This document shows positions 24,617 through 35,705 of a DNA stretch of 64,000 bases, piece by piece. The notes under the pieces are model-generated. The model was not told the origin of the DNA and did no database searches. It saw only the letters and a list, made by a program, of their open reading frames with translations. The stretch's first letter is position 1. Each line of letters opens with the position of its first letter. The translations under genes and the position numbers were made by a program. Source of the DNA: Chloranthus sessilifolius (taxonomy: Eukaryota > Streptophyta > Magnoliopsida > Chloranthales > Chloranthaceae); contig CM037597.1 of assembly GCA_021018995.1 (NCBI GenBank), positions 33,358,936-33,422,935 on the forward strand, written 5' to 3'.

Positions 24617-24618
24617 AC

Positions 24619-26955
24619 TGTGAAAGCCCGAATTTTGGCTCCCCGAAACCCACGCCGTCGTTATAACCCTTTAGGTCGTATCCTATTCCTCAATGAACAC
24701 TTGGTATATCCACACCACAATCTGACCTAAAATACATCTAACTACACAGATATTAACCCTGCTCTATATTAGATAGCCCTTGCTTGCAAAAGGTGGTTCA
24801 ATCGTCATGCCAATCATATGAATAAAAGAATCGAACTGAACCACTGGTGACACAATCAAAAGTCACATAGGAATGGTTCGCAAAAGAACAAGTATTACAG
24901 AATTTAATACAAAACATAATTGGCCAGACACACCAAGCCTTACAATGGTTTTCTCAAAATATCAAGGTGCCACAGCGCACGTCTACTAAAAGAAATTCTC
25001 TGGAGGGGGCTTCGACTCCTCTAAAGGGACGTAGTCCGAGTCCTCTAAGTTTTGGTCCTCGGTGTTCTCAGCTATCTCTGAACCTGTGATGTATAGTCGA
25101 AAGGTGAGCTACATTATAGCTCAATAAGGAAAACAAATAGCATGTATATTCTCTTACATCACACATATATTTCATGACACATTTCTAAGCATGGAAACGA
25201 AGTCTAAAGCAATTGTTATGACCAAAGAGGCTATCTAATGTATGGTTTCGAATCATATTTCTACTAGTTAAATGGAACACACCCCTATATGCATACAATT
25301 AAAGGAATCACTTAAATACTTGCTCGTGCAATATAGCATCGAGCCCCTGATTGAAGTATCCACCATCGTCGTTCATATGAACCAATACACAATGCCCAAG
25401 TCCCTTTGCAAGAGGTGACTTTTGCCGAACGAGGTATTTCCACTGTTGGAAATCAAAGAACAAATATCTCGCCTAACCGGTATATAATTCATACGGATAT
25501 CCCGCCATACCGGTCACGGATATCCCGCCGAGTCGGTCACGGATATCCCACCGTGTCGGTTGAGTATTCACAATTTAAACCTTAAATCCAATGTGCACTT
25601 TACATATAGTTTATCACCGTGAGTTTGTAGTAAATATAAGTAATTCATGTTTCTCATATGATTCTCACACATGCTAAATCACATCATAGATGTCTTACAT
25701 CTCCTTAATGTCACACACACAACTTGTCCAAGAGTTACACTCACACATGCACACAATATTCTCTCCTTAGTGATTATACTTATACAAATCATGTGATCAA
25801 GAGTGATAAATGAACTCATGCAAATACTAAACACTTTCGAAAAGAACACATATATCCTTATCATATCATTACGCACATACTAGTTGAAAGTAAAATACAC
25901 ATGCTACTGAGTTTCCCTACCTCGAACGGAGTCACATGGGGATTAAACCAAATAGCATTAAGAGCTCACTCACACAACTCCTCACATTGTTCCTACAATC
26001 AAAAGTATTCCAAAAACACCCTATAAGAATGTCTAAAAGAACAAAGGACTTAAACTACTGCAAAATTCAGAGGAAAAGGACAAGGTGAAGTACCCTGTTC
26101 CTCGCGCGAGCGAGCCCTGAGGCTCGGGCGCTCGAGCAAAAATTGGTCAAAACATTGCGTGATCAAATTGACATTTAGTTGTCTGATAGGTGTCGCACGA
26201 GGCCTCGCTCGAGCAAGGCCTTTATACCTTCAAGTCCTCGCGCGACCGAGACACAGCATTCTCATAGATCTTCTTAGATTCTTGCGAGGCTGATCAAGTA
26301 ATATCTCTGAGGCTCGCGCGAGCGAGCCTTTAAGCTCGCTCGCACAAGGATCAGAGACATTTCAGATCTGAGTTTTCCCCAAACTCGATCCTCACCAAAC
26401 CTTAACTGTTTTAAACCCTATTTCTTAAGGAACATTAAATACTATATTTACAACATCAATAGCATTAAATCCTTACCTTTAGTGCCTTGAATGCTCTTTG
26501 GATTGGGTCTTTCATTCTTGAAGAAATCATAGGAGGTCTTAACAACCTAGATCCACCTCACGGCTTCCCATTAAGCTCACGGATCCGCACGAGATCACCC
26601 AAATCGTGTAGCTCGAATCTCTATGCACAATCACACCACGTCACTTACCTTCTATGAGATCTACTCACCTAGATCTCACAATCTTTTTATCTTTCTCTAC
26701 AAAACCCTTTTCTTTCTCCTCTCTTTCTCTCTGTATTTCTCAACAACTCAAATGAGCTCAAAGTGAAACCCACGTGTGAGACCCCTCTATCTCTCCAGTT
26801 GAGTTTGTCAACTTGTAACTCACATACACCACACATAGGTGTTAATGCCTCTAACACTCCAATGTGTTAAACACATATACCTAAAGTGTGAATTTGTGTA
26901 TGGGTTTCCTTGTGGACCACATAACACGGTTGACAAAAATTGCGGGGTTATTACA
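24619..26955 (-). repeat. 5' LTR of element B (2.3 kb)
   Basis: It runs TGTGAAAGCCC to GGGTTATTACA; the right boundary is fixed by the TSD at 26956-26960. CTCGCGCGAGCGAG-type palindromes lie at 26100-26345. The sequence at 25480-25560 has the doubled CGGTCACGGATATCCC repeat. No gene. Confidence 0.9.
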
Positions 26956-26960
26956 GTAGA

Positions 26961-27460
26961 TGTTTTGTCCTATTTTACGGCATTAATCTATCGTCATTAG
27001 AAGTCCCTTTTACGGTGAATATTTTGCCTCATCTCTTTTACGACAGTAGGAAGAGCATACACTTAGAGTTGGTTTTCTGGATTAAGTGAAATATTTTTCG
27101 TAAATCTTTGATTGAGTTCAATGTTTATGTGCTTTGCACCTGTGATGGTATCATATCTTAATCGTTAGATCTATATTTCATAAACGATAAACCAAGGATG
27201 AGAGGAGTTAGCATCCCGATCCTCTCTTTCATTCTTCACTTAAGTTAATTTTATTGCTTAGTTTTTATTCTCATCATACTCTTGAAAATTCATAAGCTAG
27301 TTTAAATCTTGTGTTAAATCTGTGATAGTTCTTTTAGTTAATTGTTATTTCCTCTTGATAATTTTCTAACTAATCTCCGTGAGAACGATCTCGCACTCTG
27401 CACCCACTAACTATAATCCGATTCGTGCGCTTGCGAGTTTAAAATAAGATTAATTTTACA
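26961..27460 (+). repeat. Athila/Tat-like LTR, right part
   Basis: Continues the LTR cut at 11966. It ends AATTTTACA, two bases before a run of T and the TGGCACCGC site. The block GTGAGAACGATCTCGCACTC near 27380 and the ending resemble Athila/Tat LTR ends as I know them. The whole LTR would be about 2.2 kb. Confidence 0.6.
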
Positions 27461-27466
27461 AGTTTT

Positions 27467-27480
27467 TGGCACCGCTATCA
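27467..27480 (+). other. Degenerate Athila/Tat-type primer binding site
   Basis: TGGCACCGCTATCA resembles the TGGCGCCGTTGCC site typical of Athila/Tat elements, with several changes. Its position directly after an LTR-like CA end supports the call. Confidence 0.5.
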
Positions 27481-28770
27481 TAAAAAAATATTAATAAATA
27501 AATTAAATAAGCATATACAAAAATACAATATTTTAAAGTTTTACATTTCGAATTTTGAATTTCCAAATTTGAATTTTGAATTTTGAAACTTGTATTGTTT
27601 GGAATTTTTGAAATTTTAGATTTGTAGGATTTTTTTTTTTAGGATTGGTTGGATTTTTAGGATTTCTAATTTAGGTTTTTTAAAGATTTTTTTTTGGATC
27701 TTTAGGATTGGTAAAATTTTCTTTTCTTATATAGGAATTTTAGGATTTGTAGGTTTCTTTTAAATTATTTCCTTTTAGTTTATTTGTAGGATTTTGTGGA
27801 TTTGTAAGGTTTTCTTTTTAGTTCATTTCCTTTTAGCTTGCCTTTTATGATTTTTAGGATTTACAAGATTTGTAGGATTTGTAGGCATCTTTTAGTTTAT
27901 TATTTTTGTTCATTACCATTTTAGGATTTGAAATTTAGTTTCTTGCCTTTTAGTTCATAGCCTTTGTAGGATTTTTAGGATTTTTAGGCTTTTTTTAGTT
28001 TATTACCTTTTTAGGATTTAAATTTTGAATTTAAATTTGAATTTAAATTTTAAATTTCAATTTGAATTAAAAGTTTGAATTTAAATTTGAATTTAAAGTT
28101 TGGATTTTGAATTTTAAATTTCAAAATTTTGAATTTAAATTTTTAATCTGAATTTTGAATTTAACTTTTGAATTTGAAATTTGATTTTGAATTTTGAAAA
28201 TTTGAATTTGAATTTTGAAAATAAAAATAAAATAAAATAAATATTATAAAATTATAAAATTATAAAATTTGAAATTTAAAATTTAAACAAAAATATAAAT
28301 TTAATCTGAAAAAAAAAAAAAAAATTGTTGTTTGAATTTTAAATTTTAAATTTTGAATTTAAATTTGAATTTAAAGTTTGAATTTTGAATTTTAAATTTT
28401 GAAATTTTGAAATTTGAATTTTAAAATTTTAAATTTTAAGTTTTAAAAAAAAAATTAAAAGATTAAAAAATTATGAAATTCGAAATTTAAAATTTAAAAA
28501 AAAAAAAATATTTATTTGAAAAAAAAAATGAAAATTTGATATTTGAATTTTAAAATTTAAAATTTAAAAATTTAAAAATAAATAAATAAAATAAAAATTT
28601 GTTGTTTGAATTTTAATTTTTAAATTTTGAATTTGAATTTGAATTTGAATTTTGAATTTTAAATTTTGAATTTGAATTTGAATTTAAATTTTGAAATTAA
28701 AAAAAATATATTTTTTTTTGAAATTTGAGTGTTAAAATAAATAAATAAATAAAAATTGTGTTATCGATAA
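27481..28770 (+). repeat. 1.3 kb AT-rich low-complexity leader (GAATTT/AAATTT)
   Basis: First, diverged TTTAGGATTTGTAGG units (27600-28010), then tracts of TTTGAATTTAAATTTGAA and poly-A. GC content is extremely low. There is no ORF. It lies between primer site and gag-like ORF, so it is the leader of the Athila/Tat-like element. Confidence 0.8.
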
Positions 28771-28780
28771 AATTATGTGA

Positions 28781-29224
28781 ATGCATGGATTCAATCTAGA
28801 ATTATGTGCTGTTTGTGAAAGCCCGATGCACATTACACCTATGTGTCCCTTGAACAACGAAAATTGTTGCCTTGAACAAGTCCTCCCCAATTCTATTTGG
28901 AACACCCATGACTGGCAGAGTCAATCCAATGACATGTGGGGGTTTAATCAATCTCCAATATATAATATGATGTCTTACTCTTATCAAAGTTACTGGCAGA
29001 GTCAACCCAATGATATGTGTGGGTTTAATCAACTTCCAATATATGATATGATGCCTAACGATGATCAAAGTTCTTACCCCAACAACTTCTCATATGAGTT
29101 TTCACACCAAACTCAATACTTTAAAGACATAGGACCATATGAACCAGCCCAAATTTCTTCTTACTCCAATGATTATTTAAAAAGTTTGTTGCACACTATG
29201 AATCAATCACTTTCTAGGATATAA
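28781..29224 (+). pseudogene. Gag-like ORF with CCHC zinc knuckle (Athila/Tat-like)
   Basis: 147 codons from ATG at 28781. CAVCESPMHITPMC at residues 8-21 fits C-x2-C-x4-H-x4-C, a nucleocapsid knuckle. It is followed by a tandem duplicated stretch of about 30 residues (each copy with WQSQ, ND-M, GFNQ and PIY) and a Gln/Asn/Ser/Tyr-rich region. The upstream capsid part is missing, so this is the C-terminal part of a gag. The stop at 29222 probably was a Gln codon, since the next frame continues in register (see 29240-29605). Confidence 0.55.
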
Positions 29225-29239
29225 TCTCAAGTTAGTCAG

Positions 29240-29605
29240 ATGACCAAGTTCTTTCAAATTAAAGATGAAATAGAGGAGTCCCTTATTGATACTGATCGGA
29301 ATGAAGAACATCTTCAAGAGAACTCCTCTGATTTCATTCAAAAATATAAGGAAGACCAATTAGTCACTACTCTTGAGAGTATCACAACGAGCGTTGAGGT
29401 AGTGCGAGTGCAAGGAGAAGAGGAAATGGAATGGAGCGATTCTGATGTCATGGAGGAAATTGAGAATCAAATTGAGTTGGAAGAGGTAAAAAATGACACC
29501 CTTACAACACCTGATAAGGGAGACAAAACCTTTTTCGATGAGTGTGAATTTCGTTTGGGGAGAAAGAGGAATTTCAAATCTATTGTCCATTCATTGAATA
29601 CATAG
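29240..29605 (+). pseudogene. Continuation of the Athila/Tat-like gag ORF, acidic
   Basis: 121 codons, same frame as the upstream ORF and separated by one stop. It starts MTKFFQIKDEIEESLID and is strongly acidic (Glu-rich, for example GEEEMEWSDSD). No recognised domain; likely the linker towards protease. Sequence 29606-29788 has no clear product. Confidence 0.45.
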
Positions 29606-29788
29606 ATAATCAACAAAATGCCAAAAAAAGATTAATGAATTTGAATCTGGAGTACGATTTTGAGAATGCCAAGTACAGGATAGGAATTGGAAGGTTAGAG
29701 AGGGACCATAGTGATGAAACGTGGGCACCGCATGGGGCTGTAGTCAAGTCCCTGATAAGAGAAATGCAGGGACTATTAACTACTGCAA

Positions 29789-30655
29789 TTGAAAGTATAT
29801 AAGTTATGGAGACATTACTTATTTAGAGAAACTTTCAAATTTTTCACAGACCACAAAAGTCTCAAATATCTGTTTACACAGAAAGACCTGAATATGAGAC
29901 AGAGAAGGTGGATGAAATTTCTTAAAGACTACGATTGCTCCATACAATATCATCCAGGTAAGGTGAATATAGTTGCAGATGCTTTGAGTCGTAAGACTTC
30001 GGCTCAGTTGTCAAATCTTATTTTGGGACTTCGTAGATGGAAGCTGTTAGAGAACATATCATTGTATGATACGAGGATCGAGGTGAAAGGTTCAGGAGCT
30101 TTCTTAGCAAATGTTAGGATCAGACCGATGATCTTTGATCGTATACATAAACTTCAAATGGACGCCGATTTATTAATGGCTCAGCAAGGAGTAATAGATG
30201 GTACTGGTCCGAATTTTTCTATCAAGAGTGATGGGTCGCTATTGTACAGAGGGCGGTTATATATACCAACCGATGCTGACCTGCGGCAAACTACTTTGGA
30301 TGGGGCTCATAAGTTTAGGTATGCTATCTATCCAGGTGGTACTAAAATGTATTAGGATTTGAAGAAAGGCTTTTGGTGGAGTGGTTTGAAGAAAGAGGTA
30401 GCTGAGTCTTAAAGTGCTTGGTATGTCAACAAGTGAAGGTGCATCACAGACATCCATCTGGGTTATTACAATTGTTACCGATACCAGAGTGGAAGTGAGA
30501 ATCTATTTCTATGGACTTTATCTTAGGTTTATCACGGACAATGAAGAAGCATAATGTTATTTGGGTGATTATTGACAGATTAACTAAATCAGCCCATTTC
30601 TTACCTTATAATACAACATATATTGCAAGTAGACAGGCAGATATATATATGTGAT
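29789..30655 (+). pseudogene. Ty3/gypsy RNase H-integrase fragment
   Basis: Plus-strand frame 29789-30355 starts inside RNase H ([47 protein letters not shown] equivalent IVADALSRK) and runs into the integrase N-terminal domain ([20 protein letters not shown]). A stop after GGTKMY is followed by remnants of KKGFWWSGLKKE and SMDFILGLS up to about 30655. Both ends are truncated. It is closest to the pol of elements A and B but lies in opposite orientation, in the middle of the Athila-like remnant. Confidence 0.8.
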
Positions 30656-32600
30656 CAGTCACATAATTTACTATTTTATCACTCTTAACTTAGTGATGTT
30701 AGGCCATAGTTTGCTACTAATAAGTTGATGAAGTGCAGATATTAGAGATAACCAGTAAATTTGAGTAAAAGTGTTAATATTCGTCAAAATGAACTCAAAA
30801 AGCAATAAGAAAGATGATTGAGCGAAAAAGATGATTTCTCGCCTACTGAAAACCAAAAACTCATAATTTAAGATTTTACAAAAGAGATAAAAGACGAAAA
30901 GCGAAAAATCGTACTCTAGAGAATCGTCCATTATAAGGAAGCTATGAAAGATAGAAAATTGTGATTAACGATTTTCTAAGAAAGAGAAGAAAATGAGAAA
31001 TTGTAATGTACGATTTCCTATTGTTGCTGTTGTTGCTGATCACGTGCATATTACACCGCCATGAACATAATTAGAAGTCTGGTGAATCACGAATCTTAGA
31101 AGATTGATGAAGATAAGCTTTAGGAAATCTCGGTTGCTGAAATAAAGGAGAACAATCCATAAGCACATCTACCATCTAAGAAAGGAAAAGATAAAATTAG
31201 GAATTAGTGTTATATTAGGAATTTTTTATTTTTAGTAGTTTCTTTTATTAGAATTAGAAGTCTTTATAAACCGACTCCTTATGATCTATAAATAAAAGAG
31301 CTTGGTATAGGATTGAGCATCGAAGAATTTCAGTTTTGATAATTTCCTCTAAATTGTTGATATTTTGTTTTTTATGGTGAGGATGCTTGGATAGCTTGGT
31401 ATATTTTTATGCAGGTTTGGGGGGGATTTTACTATCTCTCCCCTTTTCATATACTACCATAAGCTTCAAATCATTACTCCAAGTATGTTCCTTCACCTCA
31501 GTCCAATATTTTATTTATTGTCAATGATGAGGACATTTTTTTGTTCAGGTTTGGGGGTGTAGTTTCTATGTTTCTACTCTTTTGATACCCCTAAAACCAT
31601 GAAAAAAAAAAAACTTTGGAACCATGACACATGTTATTTTGCAATAGTTTTCAAACTTTAGTCAATGATGCATGTAAATTATACTTTGAGAATATCAATA
31701 TCATATTTTGATTACTTACATCTAGGATAATAAAATTTAATGTGATAATTTGAGGATGACCCTGAAATTCATGCCTAGACACTGTGTACGTATACCATGC
31801 TTAAGATCTAGAAATCGAGGGACTATTTTGAGTCGATATTTTTTTTTAATAGTTTCTTGGTCCTTTCTTTTTGTACTTGGCATTATTTTGTTGGTGTGTT
31901 GTTAAGCACCTCGCTTGGCTTCTTCCTTTGTGCATCTTTTTGTTTTCTAATATGTGTTTCTACCACTAAAATAATAAAAATCTATTCAAACTGATTAGTT
32001 GAGATTCTGTTGATGGAACAGTACAAATGCATACAAACTAATCTCCATGGTTTGCTCCCAATCCATTGGATAAGAATCTTGGCTTGCTGAGGAGTGTATA
32101 TACAATCCACTGGATACAAATCTCCACTTACAATCGATTCAGATTTTGCTCTCAATCCACTGTAGTCCTACTCCTTTGAAGTTTTTTCTTTTTAGTTAAT
32201 GAGAAATTCGCTAAGGTTATTATATCCCATCTTAAAACAGGTTTTTCTCTAGCATGATGGGTGTACTAGTTATTAAACCAGTCACTGCCTTAATTAATTA
32301 CCTGATTTCAAAATTCAAATCAATAAATTGTATATCTCCATCATGCTGCTGCCTCCTTTGCTGCTAGTAGTCCTTAAACTGGCCTCCATTTTGAATCACC
32401 ATTGGAAGGCCTTTCCCATGTTTTTGTCTAAACAAACCACATCATTTACCAAGATGACTACTTCTAAGGTAAAAAATTTGACACAATTATCATCAGTGGA
32501 ACACATGCCATAATCTACAAGAACTATCACAATACAAAGTTGCTACTGGTCCTACAGTTAAAAAGAGATCATGATTTAGATGCAATACTTTGTCTTTCCA
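30656..32600. other. Unassigned retroelement-like sequence
   Basis: No coding region. A TATA-like CTATAAATAAAAGAGC at 31287-31302 precedes a pyrimidine-poor stretch, and purine-G runs in CAGGTTTGGGGG context at about 31413 and 31547 look like polypurine tracts of Athila/Tat elements. 31990-32170 repeats a CAATCCA(C/T)TGGAT near-palindrome. Probably LTR and 3' end debris of the surrounding element. Confidence 0.4.
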
Positions 32601-32603
32601 GAA

Positions 32604-32841
32604 AATAAAGTCATAGGAGAAGTCCAGGCACTTACTTGGAGAAATTCAGAGGATCCTTCTCCGAGGATTTTTTCATATGAGATTGATAGAAATGGAAGCA
32701 GTGAATTTAGATTGGCAAACAAGATACCAAATTGCAATCGGGACCGCTCGAGGATTAGCTTATCTGCATGAAGAAACCAGAGACTGCATCATGCATTGTG
32801 GTATCAAACCAGAAAACATGCTTTTGGATGCCTCATTTTGT
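32604..32841 (+). pseudogene. G-type lectin receptor-like kinase fragment (SD2-5/At2g19130-like), internally deleted
   Basis: Two pieces of one receptor kinase gene fused out of frame. 32604-32694 reads GEVQALTWRNSEDPSPRIFS, part of the extracellular lectin-side region where families usually have SW-NSEDP. 32707-32841 in another frame reads LDWQTRYQIAIGTARGLAYL and HCGIKPENMLLDASFC, the kinase catalytic loop. The catalytic Asp of HCD is Gly (codon at 32800). Everything between the two, including the transmembrane segment and N-lobe, is gone. Homology ends abruptly after the FC at 32841. Non-functional. Close relatives would be membrane receptor kinases. Confidence 0.8.
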
Positions 32842-33937
32842 CAAATATTCTATATATTTCTAAGAAACTGTAGATAGTTTTTCTTGAATTATTTTCTGCA
32901 TCTTTTCACATATTCTATAACTACTTCTAAGATTTCTGCATTTATTTTCTAGAAATCTCCCATATAGTTTCTGAGCTTCTTGAATCTCAGTTTTCAGATT
33001 CTTGAAGTTAATTTTTGGAATCCTGCACACAATTTTTGTTTCTTGCACGAAATTTTCACGATTTTTATACCTTTTTCTAAGGAATTTTATACGTAAATTC
33101 CTGCAATTAGAAATATAATACGCTTTTCTGATTGCACTATTTCTGATAGCACTATTTCACAAAGAATTCTGATAGCACTATTTTTGATTTTACTTTTTTG
33201 TGACCATTTAGGATGGCATTTGGGCTTAATAAACTCCAAATGTGTTAACCATATCTTTTCACTTCCATAATTCAACTTTAATAAATCCAACACAGTTATA
33301 ATAAACCATGTCCACAGATGAGAAAATCATTTTAGATTTTAAATAGCCACTTTCCAACAGTCAAATTGACCAATTTTCACTATAATGACCCTGTTTCTCT
33401 CCGATCGACTGGAGTTGACATGCATTGACCCATTTTCTAAATGCCGAATGCATCAGCGACATAGAGCAATCCATTGAATGTGATATGTGGGACAAATTGA
33501 TGGACATATATTGATTAAATTTCTTATTTGATACCTTTATTGAATTCTTTTGCTATCGTAGTTGTAAGGCACACACACAAACGCAAACACAGGCATTTGT
33601 AGCATACCTGTGCCTCTAAGAAATCTCTAGAGACAATTGTGCATTGTGAGTTCAATTTTCAGCTCGTGTGTATTAATGACTATGTCTGGATCCATAAAGC
33701 TAGATCCATTGTAATTCTTTTAGGCATTGCATAAAACTATGGAGAAAGGTTCCAAAAATATCAATTGAACAAACAACAAAGTTGCTCTCCAATTTGGCAG
33801 TCTTAGTCATTGAGCACATGCACTAGTATCGAGTAGAGATTTAGTAGCGCTACAAACTTTGAAATTACTAAGCTCCACTGTAATCCCTCTTTTTAAAATT
33901 AGGAAGTGCACCAATGTACTTTTCTGAACTGCTATAG
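32842..33937. other. No recognisable gene
   Basis: AT-rich sequence between the receptor kinase and COI1 fragments, with repeated TTTCTAAGAATT- and GATAGCACTATTT-like short motifs (33110-33190). No supported ORF. Confidence 0.5.
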
Positions 33938-34270
33938 GTAAGGAATGTGATCGGAGATAGAGGATTAGAAATTGTCGCTCAACACTGCAAGAAACCACAA
34001 AGGCTAAGAGTTGAGCGAGGGAAAGATGAACAAGGTTTGGAGGACGAGGAAGGGCTGGTTTCACAGAGAGGACTATCTGCTTTGGCCCAAGGCTGTCCAA
34101 AACTTGCATACCTGGCTGTCCATGTATCTAATAGCACTAACTCTGCTTTGGAATCTTTTGGAACCTTAAGTGAGAACCTCTGCGATTTTCGCTTGGTTTT
34201 GCTTGATTTAGAAGAAAGGATAACTAAGTTACCACTCGACAACGGTGTTGCAACCCTTTTGAGGGGTTGC
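33938..34270 (+). pseudogene. COI1: COI1 (jasmonate co-receptor F-box protein) exon fragment
   Basis: One open stretch of about 111 codons matching the middle leucine-rich repeats of COI1: VIGDRGLEIVAQHCK, RLRVERGKDEQG, LEDEEGLVSQRGLSALAQGC, LCDFRLVLLD and ERITKLPLDNGV. COI1 is the F-box subunit that binds JA-Ile with JAZ repressors. The fragment starts right after a splice-acceptor-like CTATAG at 33931-33937, which suggests a genomic rather than cDNA origin. Homology stops at 34270, where CACTA transposase sequence begins. Residues equivalent to Arabidopsis Arg348 and Arg409 are kept; the equivalent of Tyr386 is His (codon 34121). Lacking F-box and most repeats, it cannot work as a receptor. 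Confidence 0.88.
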
Positions 34271-34272
34271 CA

Positions 34273-35705
34273 CTATTGTTCATCGTCATTATGAAGTCTT
34301 GTCACTACAACAATCTCTCCCTCTATATCTGTTCTAACCCACTTAGTGTCATCTTCACAATCATCATTTACGTCTCCTCTATCATTTAAATTTTGGTCAC
34401 TCATTAACAGTTCACGATCTTCTATTCTCAATTCATAGGCTCCTTTAGGCTTGACTTTTAAAACAACCTTCCAATTTGGATCGATAGGATCATCTACGTA
34501 GAAAAATTGTTTGACTTGGGAAGCCAACACATATGGTTCGTCAGAAAATGCCAATCGTATGAAATTCACAAGTGTGTTCCCCAAATGATCTTGCTTTATT
34601 CCCCTCCCTTCTACGCGAACATCTACCCATTCACATTTGAACATTGTAACCTTCAATTTATCAGAATATGTTAGCTGAATTCTGTCGATCAATCGGCCAA
34701 AATATTCCACATTGCCAATAATCGAATTGATATCTCTTGCACTTGAAAAGCTATTAGTCGCTACCGATAGATAGACTCCACTATTTTGCATTTTAGTCTT
34801 TGATTCTCTTGCAACTATTCTAAAAATTTGTATCCATTAATAGGATAGCATTCTAGCCTTTCAGTAATATGATGAGGTCCCTCGGCTAACAGTTGAAGCT
34901 CTTTTGGCAACGTAAATCCAATTTTCGTTTCATATCATATCTATTAAGAATAGTAGAGAAAGTATTAATCATGAGAAAAAATGAGCTATATTGATGATGG
35001 ATTTAGAAATATATAGTTACATACACGATCCTTAATCCAATAGATAAAAAGTCTTTCGTGTTCTTTCTCTATATCATGCGGGCGTGGGCGTTTTCGATGT
35101 AACTTGTGTCGAATTACTCTTTTATGATCCCTACATAAAAGGATTCATATATTAAAACAACTGAATAAATCTGCTCTCTAAATATAATAGGAATTTTTGT
35201 TAACGCTTTATACTCTATATATCTTGTGACCTTAACATTATTGAAGAGGACATAACGGTGAGCCTGTGTCCATTCCAAATCGGTAAGATTGAATACTTTG
35301 GCGCTTCTCATTGATGTTTCCTCATCACTTCTTTTGGGTCGGTTTAGCCTTGACTCAACATTATGTAAGTATCGAGAACAAAATGTGACACATTCATCCG
35401 CCAAATAGGCTTCTGCAATGGACCCCTCAGGTTGAGCCCTATTGCGCACATACGACTTTAAAGTGAACAAGTACTTGATTCCGATAACTTAAGTTTTGTG
35501 TTACTAAAACATATCAATATTCTCTCATGTTTAATGGAAAAGTGGCAAAGCATCAATACAAACTTCTCAATGAGATACATCCACCGATAGTGCATAGGTC
35601 CACCAAGTAATGCATCAGATGCCAAGTGTATCGACAGGTGCACTATGATGTCAAAAAAAGCAGGCAGGAAGATCTGCTCCAAATGGCAAAGTGTCAGTGC
35701 TATGT
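34273..35705 (-). pseudogene. TNP2-type CACTA transposase, C-terminal part (DUF4218 and DUF4216)
   Basis: Downstream part of the transposase gene. 35458-35705 has LCHLEQIFLPAFFDIIVHL and GGPMHYRWMYLIEKF (DUF4218). 35114-35470 continues in another frame with LKSYVRNRAQPEGSIAEAYL and FCSRYLHNVESRLNRP. 34273-34791 is the DUF4216 region (VEGRGIKQDHLGNTLVNF, YVLASQVKQFFYVDDP). These domains accompany the DDE core in plant CACTA elements. Frame changes at about 35460 and between 34791 and 35114 make it a pseudogene, although the missing links could be introns. Confidence 0.85.

Larger units (their letters stand above)
11967..26955 (-). mobile_element. Element B: Ty3/gypsy LTR retrotransposon with accessory ORF
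   Basis: A complete minus-strand element with TSD GTAGA at 11962-11966 and 26956-26960. Minus-strand order: 5' LTR (24619-26955), primer site, gag, protease, RT, RNase H, integrase with chromodomain-like end, accessory ORF, polypurine tract, 3' LTR (11967-17043). The 3' LTR is split by a solo LTR. Domain content fits a chromovirus, probably Tekay-like. Most breaks are in-frame stops rather than frameshifts. I count roughly 20 differences between the two LTRs in their first 240 bp, so the insertion is fairly old. Confidence 0.9.

Noticed and set aside
32328..32513. Signal-peptide-like start of the receptor kinase (MLLPPLLLVVLKL)
   Set aside because: The Leu-rich stretch is suggestive, but nothing after it matches the lectin domain, so I did not join it to the fragment at 32604.
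34301..34318. CACTACAACAATCTC as the left CACTA terminus
   Set aside because: Matches the right terminus well for only about 11 bases, lies inside the transposase C-terminal frame, lacks the CCGACGGC subterminal hairpin, and the flanks (TGT against GCA) do not form a TSD.
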